In this document: positions 54,407 to 64,000 of the stretch, piece by piece | How the letters are laid out: the number at the start of each line of letters is the position of its first letter | Position numbering within the stretch: position 1 is the first letter of the stretch | From: Tanypteryx hageni | Taxonomy: Eukaryota > Arthropoda > Insecta > Odonata > Petaluridae | DNA length: 64,000 nt | Reading direction: 5' to 3' | NCBI GenBank assembly: GCA_028673005.1 | Contig: CM054120.1 | Coordinates: forward strand, 62,432,057 to 62,496,056 | Made by a program: the position numbers and the translations under genes | The notes under the pieces: model-generated | The model's input: only the letters and a program-made list of their open reading frames with translations | Databases searched by the model: none | What the model was told of the DNA's origin: nothing

Positions 54407-55980
54407 TGATTCATTTATTTGCCTTTCACGGTTTTGGGGTTCACAGGCTTCTCGAGATGCATAACCCTCGGAAACGGCGAGGTATTCCAGTATAGCGCCT
54501 AGATTTCTTTCCTTATTTTTATCGTCCTCGTTTTCTTTCGAGCCACCTTGACCGCTACTTTGATATTTTCACATCCTGTTGTTCTACATAACTTCTGCTC
54601 TTACGAAATTTAGCACACGATTAGCGTTTCACATCCCTGCTGTTATCCTATCAGATCAACTGGATTAATATAAAGAGATAAAGACTTAAAACGTGAAGAA
54701 TTTCAGCTAGGAGACTCATCATTCCTAACAATTCGGTTAAATAACATTCCGCTCGTAAAAGCGTTACGATCGTCTTATTATTAATACAGAATTGAAATTT
54801 TCTGACTGTACAGTATTTTTGCTCGCGCAAAAATCACTGTCATAATTTTCAATGTTCGCGGAAAGTAGGAGACGTGATAATTTCTATGTACGTATTGTGG
54901 GCCTCATTGCATAATAATGAGCCTAAGCACTGTTGTATTTATAAGCACTCGACTCAAAGTATATACATATTTAAATTGGAAGAAATATATCATGCAATTC
55001 CAAATTGCTAGTCGTTCATACACTGTTTCGTATCTCCTAGTTATTACATTTTGTATCGTCCTCTTTCTCTTTTAATGCCCCAATTCCTGTGTTTTCTCGC
55101 ATGCGGCTTTTTACCAAAAATAACGCAATATATTCATAATAAGTTTTTCCCACGAAAATAAACAGTAACCTTCTTATTACATCTTCTTCACCAGCGTTGT
55201 CCAACAAGGTTTTGAGGTTGGCCACACTTGTGGCGAACGGATCAACATATTCGTCACATAATACCAAATATATGAAATATTAATAAGATAAATGCTTTAC
55301 CCATTAAATAGGTTTCAGATTGTATTATTTAGCATTAACTATTATTTTTTATATATTATTTATACATAAATAGCGTAAATAGTAGCATTAATGTGCTGGA
55401 AAAATAGACAATGGACATTATTATTACAAATTTAAATTTTCAGTGTGACACATGGCAAACAGATCTCTTGAATGTTGATAGAAACTTTTCAGAAACACAA
55501 TCAAACCACAAACCATCATAGATAGTCTGTCCACAGACAGGTATGTGTTTATTCTTGGTTATATGTAAGTACTTGGTTCTTCACAAAGTCCTGCATTCCG
55601 TAATTTTCATCGTGTCTTTGTAACTATCTTTCCCTTTCGAGTGGTCTATCTGCGGAAACTTTTTCCTTACTTTTCCCTTTTCCTTCTAACACTTCTTAGA
55701 CCATGCTCTTTCTCTCCTCAGGTACTCTCAGATGCTGTTCGCCTTCTTCTTTCATATAGTTTGTATATGTAGTCTTACATTTTCACGAAAACACACCTCA
55801 AACACGCACAAACTCTCACATACAAGAGCGAGCGAACTTTTTCAAACCCCCTCAAACTTGCGCTCTAGCATGCAAAAAGAATAGTATTGTTTCACGTTTT
55901 ATACTCAGGCTACATTAACCCATCGATACAACTCAAGATACCGCGAAAATTAAACTCACGCACCTCTGAATCTTTCCTTC
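54407..55980. other. Intergenic stretch, no gene supported
   Basis: About 1.6 kb of AT-rich DNA. The minus-strand frame at 55037-55267 has no domain. No paired repeats were seen. Confidence 0.4.
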
Positions 55981-55984
55981 AATA

Positions 55985-56600
55985 TTCAGCCATATGCTTT
56001 TTAATCCACCTATATAGCAGTTGAATTAATCACTTCGCGTTTTCATAATTTTTAATTCGCTTTATATTAACTTATAAACTTTTTATTCCATTATTTATCC
56101 ACATCTTTACTCACTGATTATGGTAGATATCACGTTCCAAGTTTTTTATGCCATTTTCCCGAGTGTTATCATTTTCTGGAATTCCCTTTCCTTTCGTAAC
56201 AGAAGCAGTCGATCATCTACATATTTACTGCTCTTATAATCCCTTCTCCAATCTTGAAATCTCCTGACCTTCTAGTGCTTCTTGCATTAAACTTTCTCCA
56301 TATATGCATGTATATTTAAATAGGACTGGCGACAGACAACAGTCCTGTCTTATTCCTCCGTTATTTACTCCACTAGTGTCAGCATTCTCCAACCTGACCT
56401 TCACAACCTGATCTGTCTATAGATTTCTGAGCTGTCTCCTGTCTTTCCAAACTACGTCCATATCCTTTATGTCTTCTTCACTATAACCTATTTTACACTA
56501 TCAATGGTCTTATGCTGGTTGACGAAACATACGCAGCAATCTTGGATACACTCCATTGCTTTTTAATCCACCTATGTAGCAGTTAGATTAATCATTTCGC
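55985..56600 (-). pseudogene. LINE reverse transcriptase remnant (minus strand)
   Basis: On the minus strand near 56550-56340 the text reads IQDCCVCFVNQHKTID (worn block 3), VVWKDR-type text, and then VKVRLENADTSGVNNGGIRQDC, like the block before RT4. The same family lies on the plus strand at 57446-57912. The phrase TGCTTTTTAATCCACCTAT is repeated at about 55996 and 56558, so a local duplication also affected it. It is heavily broken. Confidence 0.7.
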
Positions 56601-56848
56601 GTGAAAGTACTTCATGGAAAAAGGTTGAGAAACACTGTTCTAGATAAAATTGTTGTAACATTGGTGACTCCTAAGACATTGACTTAATTTTTCGATTTCT
56701 AATACTTAAGGGCTTATTCTATAATTGGTTTTCAGTCATAAGACGAGCTCGACAATTCTATAGTGAATTAAGTCTTCAGCGTTTCAAATTTAACAGGCAG
56801 TATTTGATGACCATGATTTTCATTAGGAAATATGAACTAGTCGCTGTT

Positions 56849-57142
56849 TAAGTTTCAAGGATCGCTATCGAATGGTTACTCGGGCCATATGAAATCGTCT
56901 CGCTCGTTGTTAGTTCATTAACGATGCTTTAAAACAAGCTGATAAGGATCGAGGAAGAAGTCGAAGAACAAAGCCACGGAGCGCGGCCTCACTTCTAAGT
57001 TTCAAGGATCGCTATCGAATGGTTACTCGGGCCATATTAAATCGTCTCGCTCGTTGTTAGTTCATTAACGATGTTTTAAAACAAGCTGATAAGGATCGAG
57101 GAAGAAGTCGAAGAACAAAGCCACGGAGCGCGGCCTCACTTC
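56849..57142. repeat. 147-bp tandem direct duplication
   Basis: Units 56849-56995 and 56996-57142 are head to tail, 147 bases each, with only two differences that I can see (TATGAAAT against TATTAAAT, GATGCTTTA against GATGTTTTA). They start at AAGTTTCAAGGATCGC and end at GCGCGGCCTCACTTC. The near identity marks a recent event. The unit contains no gene that I recognise. Confidence 0.95.
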
Positions 57143-57445
57143 GGGAATCTCTAATTTTGAGAGCGGAGACTTGCTGCTCGTCGGTTTGCCTTGAGTGAGC
57201 CAGGGGATTAGCGAAAGCTACTGCAGGAAAAAAACACGCTGTCTCCATTATTGGCAGTCACCGGGAAAAATAAAATACAAGACAAGTGAAACATTCTTTC
57301 AAAAATCATTTTTATATGCTTGATAAAAACAAATGTTAATGTTTATGACTGAAAAAATCGCTCTTACAACGGCGAATAATGCCATTCATCATGAGCATCG
57401 TTAGCTGTTAATATTTAATTTAATTTAATTATTTCATACTTTTCC

Positions 57446-57912
57446 TTGCATATATGTATGGAATGTGGTGGAATTTCCATCGGCCTCTCTAACATACCGA
57501 AAGAAAACGTAATAACGAGCACCTGTTCATGTCTGACGGCACACCACAGAACGGTAGGCTCACTATCGCAAGCATCGAGGATCATCACAAGAATTCTCAC
57601 TTTAAAGGCTGAAGAAATTCTAAGACAAGATCGATACGGTTTGGAAAAGGATGAAGAACCAGAGATGTTATCGGAATAATGAGAATCATATCAGAAAGGG
57701 CAATCGAGTGTATCCAAGATTGCTGCGTATGTTTCGTCGACTGGCAGAAGGCCTTTGAATAAATTATGATGAAGAAGGCATTAAAGGATGTAGGCGTAGT
57801 TTGGAAAGACAGGTGACAGATCAGGAATCTATTGGTGAATCAAATTGTGAAGGTCAGGTTGGAGAAAACTAACAACAGCGGATTAAATATCGGAGGAGTA
57901 AGACAGGACTGT
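57446..57912 (+). pseudogene. LINE reverse transcriptase remnant (plus strand)
   Basis: At 57540-57680 the text reads SQASRIITRILTLKAEEIL and RQDRYGLEK, like RT block 2 (EEQFGFRKG). At 57680-57900 come RIISERAIECIQDCCVCFVD-WQKAFE (block 3), VVWKDR, LVNQIVKVRLE and GGVRQDC (block 4 start). Stops and missing pieces show decay. It belongs to the same family as the minus-strand copy at 55985-56600. Confidence 0.8.
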
Positions 57913-57959
57913 ACTAGTCTACAAATGTCAAGCGGCATGTTTGGTGATTTCAATCGTAA

Positions 57960-58268
57960 ATCACCCCTCTCTTTGATTTTCATTCGATTTCTCTGCTCTA
58001 CAGCACCGATACGCTTTTCCACCAAATAATATGTTGGATCTTTGAAGATCGGTGAATTCTTCCTGCAGATCTTGTTGCTCGCTTTCCACATCGGCCAAAA
58101 ATGGTTTAATAGCTTTGTCAGGCCCTACAAGTACTTTAAAATCATTAAATCCTATCAACATACGAAACGGGATTCTTAAAGTTCCACGTGCCGGTCTATC
58201 TGATGTCCAGCGCCCCCAAAAATCCGTAACGTCCCCTTTGGGGCGGTGCTGCCCACTTTAAGAACTAA
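57960..58268 (-). pseudogene. hAT transposase remnant with one terminus
   Basis: The minus-strand frame at 58161-57961 reads NDFKVLVGPDKAIKPFLADV and ESEQQDLQEEFTDLQ, resembling the hAT pattern F-x-DF...PFxxDVExxPxxLQLExIDLQ (ZBED/GTF2IRD2-type). The text at 58265-58230 (minus: GTTCTTAAAGTGGGCAGCAC then CGCCCC) looks like a hAT end. The other end is not visible. Confidence 0.6.
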
Positions 58269-58500
58269 TGTTTTATGCCCGTGTTCATTTAAGTAACAAG
58301 GTTTTGTCTCATTACGAAGCCACATAAAAATCCATCTCTAGTGCGTCGTACACATATTCTCACGTATTTCCTGCGGGGATCACTTCCTGCTGGCAAGTCA
58401 CCGGCGTGACTACAGTTTGACGGAACTGTCTTTGAAAGTAAATGAAATTGCTAAAGCCCATTTGGGAAGGCTCGACTTTGTGGAAAGACTCCATGGTAGA

Positions 58501-58552
58501 AATAAAGACAGTTATTGTAGTCTAGTGGAAAGTTACAATAATTGTCTTTATT
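58501..58552 (+). repeat. Short hairpin, 19-bp arms
   Basis: AATAAAGACAGTTATTGTA (58501-58519) pairs with TACAATAATTGTCTTTATT (58534-58552), with a single G-T pair and a 14-base loop. It could be the remains of a tiny palindromic MITE, or an RNA hairpin. No expression evidence is possible here. Confidence 0.7.
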
Positions 58553-59416
58553 TATATTAAATGAAATTGATTTCACTGTTTCCGTTTGTGTTTACGATCC
58601 GGATGTGACTGACATACTGCTATGGAATAGGTTGTTATTTTTTCATTTAATTATATCTTAATACTTCTCCCAACTGCGCGTTCACGCTACAAAACAAACC
58701 GCGCAATTTTACAACTTCCAGTTCTTGAGCAAAAAATCTCTGGGAGCCGCGGAAGATTACGTGAGTATATTCGGCAATTGGATTTGTATCTATAACGGAA
58801 TTCAAACCTAAATATAACATTATAAACAAGTTTAGTTAACATACCTAAAAGTGATTTTTTTTATGCCAAACGTTTTCCTTTTTTATTTGGCGGAAAACTT
58901 ATTCATATACTGTCTCGAAACTTATAATGCCTGGTCGATCAGTCATCTTTTTAGCGTCTAATTTGAAATCGTTTTCTCTTTGTCTGCCAGTCCGTGCGCA
59001 AAACGTTGAAGTAACGAGAACAGCTGGGAAGCTAAGATTTTCAGGATAGTTTTGGCTGGTGACATACATGAACCCTATTGATTTTGGGGTCCCTCCGTTT
59101 GTCCTTTTGCCTTTTAGCAGGTTAAAACACCTCTTATGGGCTATTTATACGGGTCCGTTGTTATGGTCAGGTTTAGTTTTGTTTACGATGCTACAACAAT
59201 AAAAGTGGATCGTAAATGCGTTCCGTTTGCTTTCGGAAAAGGGATCGAGGTCGTGTTACAAGTGCTTGAGTACGGTGAGGTGTGTTTTAAATGACTTTTC
59301 GCAGAGTTTTATGTTTTGAAGGGAGAGGAAGTTGAAGATTCCGAAAATTGACGTGAATGTTATAAAAAAAGCGCTTTTGGAATATGTTGTGCAGTTCTTT
59401 TTTGACTTCTTATATA
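58553..59416. other. Intergenic, nothing recognised
   Basis: No domain, microsatellite or paired repeat was seen in this 0.86 kb stretch. Confidence 0.4.
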
Positions 59417-60703
59417 CAGTAAAATTCCGATTATCTGAAATAATATTTTGGATGATCGAAAATTCGTATCATTGGAAAAAAAAGAAAGGGCAACTGTCAG
59501 TTTAAAAATATAAACGCAAGATTTTAGTTTCCAAGGTAACACGAGGCGCACTTTATTATCTGTTATACGAATAGGTACGGTAGTCGGGTGAAATTTTCCG
59601 CTACTAGTCGGTAGGCCTAATACCGCCCGTATTTCACGCGCCCAAATTTTCAGCCAGGATATTATGAGAATCAAGTCCGTGAGTTATTCAAACAAATACG
59701 GCATTATTATGCAAATAATAACTTACATTATAATATGCCCATGAAATCCAAGATAAGTGCTGAGAAGCGGATGTGTGAAAAAAAGCTGAGGAGGAACGCA
59801 CGTCTGATAACCAAGAAAGATGTTCAAGGAGACTGCCTGAAAAATGCTCTAAAATGTCTTTCGATTCATCGCCAGGGCCATATCATTTGTCCTAATCTCA
59901 CCAAAAGACCAACAAAAATTGCATTTATAATATAACCTTCGAGCACCTGCCATTCCACTCAGGGGGTGATGCTAAAGTGGGTGAGGCACATATGTCGGTA
60001 TTTACGCAAATATGAGCATTCGGGAGGTGTTTAAAGAGTATTTTAAGGCATAGAGCAGAGGTGCAGAACTCAAAAGTTGACACGGGCCAAAATCGACCTT
60101 GATTGGACCCAGGCGGGCCACGCTATGTAAGCTTTGTACATAAAAAATTCAAGTACACTATTGTAGATTCAGTAATTACCGTAACAACTTTTACATGCAA
60201 TTTTTATGCGACAAAAATGAGGTGAAAAATAAATATAACTTATTCAGTGGGAGATGTTGCACCGTTTTTCTCTCGTCATTCCACTAGTATCCGGAGTAAT
60301 GCTGGTAGTTGCTGTTCTTAGAATGTCTCTTAAACTCTGATCTGTCAGGGCTGAACGTAATGGAGATTTGATTAATTCCATAAGAGAGAATTTTTGTTCA
60401 CACATGCGATAAATATCCATTGCAAATTTTATTGGTATTTTTTAGGGAAAAGGAAAGCGCCAGTTGAGTAAAATCCTACCGGCCCACATAAAATGTGTCG
60501 CCGGCTCACATTTGGCCCGCGGGCCGTATGTTGTGTGCACCCCGTACATAGAGGGATCCCGAATGCAGGAGTATCGAAATAAAGTTTTTTTCAAGGCAGT
60601 GGGATAAATCCGAAGGTCGCAGCGTAAGGGTCAAGAAATATGCAGTAGTGCAGAAATTGGACATTTGGATAATCGGGGTTCGTATAATCGGAGTTATTTG
60701 CTG
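59417..60703. mobile_element. Tigger-like non-autonomous element, copy 2
   Basis: CAGTAAAATTCCGATTATCTG at the left faces the complement of the right end, CAGCAAATAACTCCGATTAT, with TA on both sides (59415-59416, 60704-60705). The interior matches 48601-49463, for example CGGCATTATTATGCAA and GAGGAACGCACG. It is longer because of the hAT insertion at 60056-60545. Confidence 0.88.
60056..60545 (-). mobile_element. hAT fragment inserted in Tigger-like copy 2
   Basis: A 490-bp unit flanked by GCATAGAG (60048-60055) and ACATAGAG (60546-60553), seven of eight identical. Ends read CAGAGGTGCAG and, by complement, ACGGGGTGCACAC. On the minus strand a short piece reads MCEQKFSLMELIKSPLRSAL then TDQSLRDILRTATTS, like the hAT C-terminal region of GTF2IRD2/EPM2AIP1-type transposases. 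The matching place in copy 1 is empty, confirming the insertion. Confidence 0.88.
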
Positions 60704-60705
60704 TA

Positions 60706-61340
60706 TATATACCGCTATCTTTTTCTAATAGCTTCGGTATATATTTTGTGGTGCTTGTTAAATGGATTCTTTCTGGAATTTTCTGCCTTATATTGCGAGT
60801 TTATGAAAAGTAGTTGGAATATTCTCGACATTTTTTGGAGGTCTAGTTGAAGGTATTGTATTTTTATTTCGGAATACTACAAAATTTCGAAAAAAACGCG
60901 GCCTTTTACCGCCCATGTCTCTCTCTATTGCATATGTCCATTTTTATTATTATTAATAGCTTTTATATTAAGATCACTCCATATACGGATATATAGATAT
61001 ATTGATAGAGAGTCCCAAACTCACCTAGCCGGCCGCCTTGTGCTTCGCCTACGGCGGAGGTGTTCCGAGCCAAGACATTCCGCTGCCAACGTTTTGCGGG
61101 CTGCCTACCAGCCCCTGCAAAACGTTATAGCCGTTCTTCCTCGGTTTTTCCGCTAACAACATGTTCTTGTACTGATTGGTTGATTTTTGTACTTTTATAG
61201 AATTTGATCAACCTAAAATGAAACTGATAGTCGTGTGTGTACCTTTAAAAAGTTCTATATACTACAACGGGTCACCGGTTATTTTTCTTTGTGCTCTGTA
61301 TTAGAAATAGATTTAAAACTAAAAAATAAATTAATAAAAA
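60706..61340. other. Intergenic with one GC-rich hairpin
   Basis: AACGTTTTGCGGGCTG at about 61089 pairs with CAGCCCCTGCAAAACGTT ending at about 61128. Upstream is TTGTGCTTCGCCTACGGCGG (about 61044-61063). This GC-rich 120-base patch looks like the end of some dispersed element, but I cannot name it. The rest is AT-rich without genes. Confidence 0.5.
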
Positions 61341-61344
61341 AATT

Positions 61345-61680
61345 TTAAAATAATATATTTTGCACTCAAATGTCAAAAATAAATTTTGATTCACTACACT
61401 TGATTTAGAACTTTTGTTAAACTTATTTGGCTTTAAACCTTCTTACACTTTTAATTATCCTACACCTTGAACATTTGTGAAGGTTATATGGCTTTCTGAA
61501 AATGCAAGAAAGCTGAAAGCCGTATAACTATTACAAATGTTCAAGGTGTAGCACAATTAAAAGTATAAGAAGGTTTAAAGCCAAATAAGTTTTACAAAAG
61601 TTCTAAATCAAGTGTAGTAAATCAAAATTTATTTTTGAATTTCGAGGGCAAATTATAAGTTATTTTCTCAATCTTTTTAT
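61345..61680. repeat. Long palindrome (foldback repeat)
   Basis: The arms run outward from about 61500. The left arm includes CACTACACTTGATTTAGAAC and GGCTTTAAACCTTCTTACAC, and the right arm carries their near-perfect complement. The strongly matching part spans about 61371-61640, with weaker pairing to about 61345 and 61680. The central loop is only 10-20 bases. There is no coding sequence. It may be a foldback element or a palindromic MITE; a transcript would form a hairpin of more than 100 base pairs. Confidence 0.9.
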
Positions 61681-61710
61681 TTTATTATTATACATCCATT
61701 CCCATAAATT

Positions 61711-61800
61711 TTAAGCCGTGCCGATAGGTGAGGCAGCGAGGAAGACGTCTCAGGCGCCTCTCGAAAGGGGCGCCAAAATAAGACTACAATGAAAATCTTT
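61711..61800. mobile_element. Degraded hAT end, same family as 18754-27446
   Basis: GCCGATAGGTGAGGCAGCGAG, then CAGGCGCCTCTCGAAAGG, then CTACAATGAAAATC match the complement of 27370-27446 nearly base for base, apart from scattered changes. The outermost CAGGGCCGG is worn to AGCCGTGCC. No opposite end was found. Confidence 0.65.
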
Positions 61801-62541
61801 CCATAAACATTCATAATTTTTTTCGATATTGTATATCACTAGAAATCCTTTTTTCAACAATTCTGCAAAGAACTCTGTTCTCTTTATAGTAATCAATAGA
61901 CGTTTGGCTGCGCAGTGGTAGGAATTCCTCGGCATGCGCACCGAAAGCAGAGCAGCGGAACCGGTGCTCTCCTATAACTATTCTTGCATGCAGCGAAGCA
62001 ACCGCGATTCAACAGCTTATTTTTTTTTCATCAGTTTTCTGCCTTTGTTTATAAGAAAAATTCAAGTTAAATTTCGTTTTCCTTCTAAATTTTGTTTCAC
62101 AACTGAAGCTCGCGTGAAAATTATGAAAGGGGCGTCATATTCTATCCCTCCTCAGGCGGAAAACTGTCCCTGCATATATCCCACACGTAAACCTATTCTC
62201 CCTCCACCAATTCTCGTCTATCCTCGTTCATCTCGTTCCCATTTTTACCTCCATTCATCCCATTCTCCCTCCAACCACTTCCTCATCCCACATCTTCGAC
62301 ACTTCCTCCGCCTCTGATCATCTTTCCTCCAACCTCACCCCTATCTCCTCTAACCGTTGCCTCATCTACGACCCAGGAGTTAATAAGACAGCACAAATCA
62401 TTCCATAAACACAGCACAACAAGCACATCACAACGATAGAAAATGATTCGCAGCATGGCAAATGACTCGGGAGCAATGGAAAAAGTCCGGAGTAGAACCA
62501 TAATCACAACACACTGAATCATTACCGATCCCGTTATAATG
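61801..62541. other. Intergenic, no gene supported
   Basis: A plus-strand open frame at 61934-62317 (127 codons) shows no domain, and its second half is Pro/Ser/His-rich low complexity. Nothing else was recognised. Confidence 0.4.
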
Positions 62542-63018
62542 CAGGGCTCGGCAGATTTTCTAAAAATCTAGGCGCCAGCTCCGAAACCTAGGAGCCAGCG
62601 CAGACGTTAAATCATTTTGGCGGATATTTTTTATCATCGTCAAAAAAATAAATATTTAATAATTTAGACATGAATCTGCTACAATAATTAAGCCATGCAC
62701 ATTTATTTCTGTCACATTATGTAGCAGAGCAGAATAAAATGAGCCTTATACATCTGAAAAAGGCTAACGATATTCTGAGAACACGTATTTTACGAACAAG
62801 ATTTAAAATTTGCATTTATTTTCAGGAACTTGAATGCTTCCGACAGATATATTATGTTTTGCTGCTCCTGATGATGAGCCCGACAATAGAATATGACTAC
62901 AGCACGTGACTACAGTATAACCAAAACCTAACTACAGCACGCATATACAATATCTTGGGGTCATTATGAAAATCTTAGGCGCCAGGGCGACCTGGCGCCC
63001 CGGATTTATTGAGCCCTG
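62542..63018. mobile_element. hAT MITE, 477 bp
   Basis: CAGGGCTCGGCAGATTTTC at the left faces the complement of the right end, CAGGGCTCAATAAATCCG, and both then continue with GGCGCCAG-type text. The flanks TTATAATG (62534-62541) and CCATAATG (63019-63026) agree at six of eight. The interior is AT-rich and non-coding. Confidence 0.88.
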
Positions 63019-63026
63019 CCATAATG

Positions 63027-64000
63027 GGTGATGATGTATGTTTCGACAAAATATTTAGGCTCAATATAGTGGAATGTAGCCCCTCATACATTTAGATACT
63101 ATAAGTTTGGTCACCGTGCATTTAGATTTCCAGATCTCTGCGTTAGGCGCAATTAAAGCGTTAATCAGGATGAGATTTCTACCTACGGTGAGGAACCGCT
63201 TGAGGTTTTATTAATGGAACGAGAGGTTGAGGGGAGATATCGTCGCATTTTCTGACTGGAGAGATGTTTTTCAGGCGGCGGACTGGGGATTTTATGATTC
63301 CGTTACGCTATTGACCACAAGCCTGATAATAACCGGAAAGGTAGTCATGGTCATGGTAGTTTATTTCACCAACAGTCAAAGGATTTTTGTTAAAGATTTA
63401 CAGGAGATACGAAGGAAATATGTGTTTTATACGGTGTTCCCAGGCTAAGTCTGCATAAATTAATTGTAATTGAGTAAAACCAGTCCAGCGGCATTTTTCT
63501 TGTTAATCATTGGGCGAATCAGTCCTCGCTCAACGTAAAAAGCTCAAGGCATATAATTGAAGGATTGCTCATCGCTGGTTAGTTATGGAGCTGCCCGCAT
63601 TTTAAATAAACCGGATCTATTGGTTTAAATCAAATAATATTGTTTGAAAGTGTTGTAAAATATTTACAGGCATATGTCGCTGTTTGCGAGGGTAACGTTT
63701 CTGATGAACCCCGCCAACCACAAAATAGCAAACCGCAAGTAAATAAAGCGACGAGGGAATTGCGGTCCCTTTTCGAGCTCTTCGAATAAAACATCTACAT
63801 TATATTATCAACTTAGTGCGAAAATGAGCGTCTTGTTCGACTTTGTCAGAAAATGAGTGACCTTGCATAATCGGAGTTTGCTTCGATTATTTTTTCAAAA
63901 GGAAAACAAAATGTTCCTAAATTATGGAAAGGGCTATATGGCTTTAATTACGTAGTTATCTGTCACAGGGTAACTGAATTGATGTTTTCGCAAGGAGTTT
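63027..64000. other. Right edge of window, partial Tigger-like end
   Basis: At 63668-63750 the text CGCTGTTTGCGAGGGTAACG, then CACAAAATAGCAAACCGCAA, resembles the left end of the Tigger-like MITE at 36260. The partner end is not visible and may lie beyond the window. Otherwise no gene was recognised. Confidence 0.4.

Noticed and set aside
61934..62317. 127-codon plus-strand frame
   Set aside because: Its second half is Pro/Ser/His-rich low complexity, and no conserved domain or splice partner was seen.
1..64000. CRISPR array, operons or bacterial-type genes
   Set aside because: No regularly spaced direct repeats; the genes have spliceosomal introns and the mobile elements are animal types.

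Overview
The window is AT-rich, intron-bearing eukaryotic DNA from an arthropod; the lysozyme type suggests an insect or other pancrustacean, but the species cannot be resolved from sequence alone. Only one ordinary host gene family is clearly supported: two four-exon invertebrate-type (i-type, destabilase-like) lysozyme genes, both on the minus strand. They lie about 41 kb apart in a diverged segmental duplication (about 1.3-5.1 kb and 41.3-45.9 kb). Both have intact splice sites, a signal peptide and the same twelve mature cysteines, giving predicted proteins of 151 and 147 residues.

Nearly everything else recognisable is mobile DNA. From 5 to 16.5 kb lie a 5'-truncated L2/CR1-like LINE with an open reverse transcriptase frame, a decayed sister copy carrying two insertions, hAT fragments, a FLYWCH zinc-finger fragment and an internally deleted but open pogo-type ORF. 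From 17 to 27.4 kb is a nest: tRNA-derived SINEs and hAT MITEs, then a probable 8.7 kb outer hAT span holding a Tigger remnant, a repeat split by an unclassified DNA transposon (140-150 bp inverted repeats, a two-exon gene with a zinc-binding-type N terminus) and by a second hAT. At 29.4-30.8 kb is a complete but inactivated mariner. From 31.7 to 42.3 kb come three Tigger-like MITEs, another MITE, a dead Penelope-like element and a Tigger1-type fragment.

Around the second lysozyme, several MITEs sit in introns or flanks, and at least two have recognisable empty sites in the first copy. From 46 to 63 kb follow a 1.9 kb hAT, two copies of one Tigger-like family (one interrupted by a hAT), a Tigger inside a TA microsatellite inside an older Tigger-like element, two opposed LINE fragments around a 147-bp tandem duplication, a palindrome of about 300 bp and a further hAT MITE.

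The window therefore reads as a lysozyme duplication embedded in layered transposon insertions. I did not find a convincing new multi-gene system. The best candidates for something undescribed are the unclassified DNA transposon, the open pogo deletion derivative and the long palindrome. All coordinates come from reading by eye, so ends may be off by a few bases.
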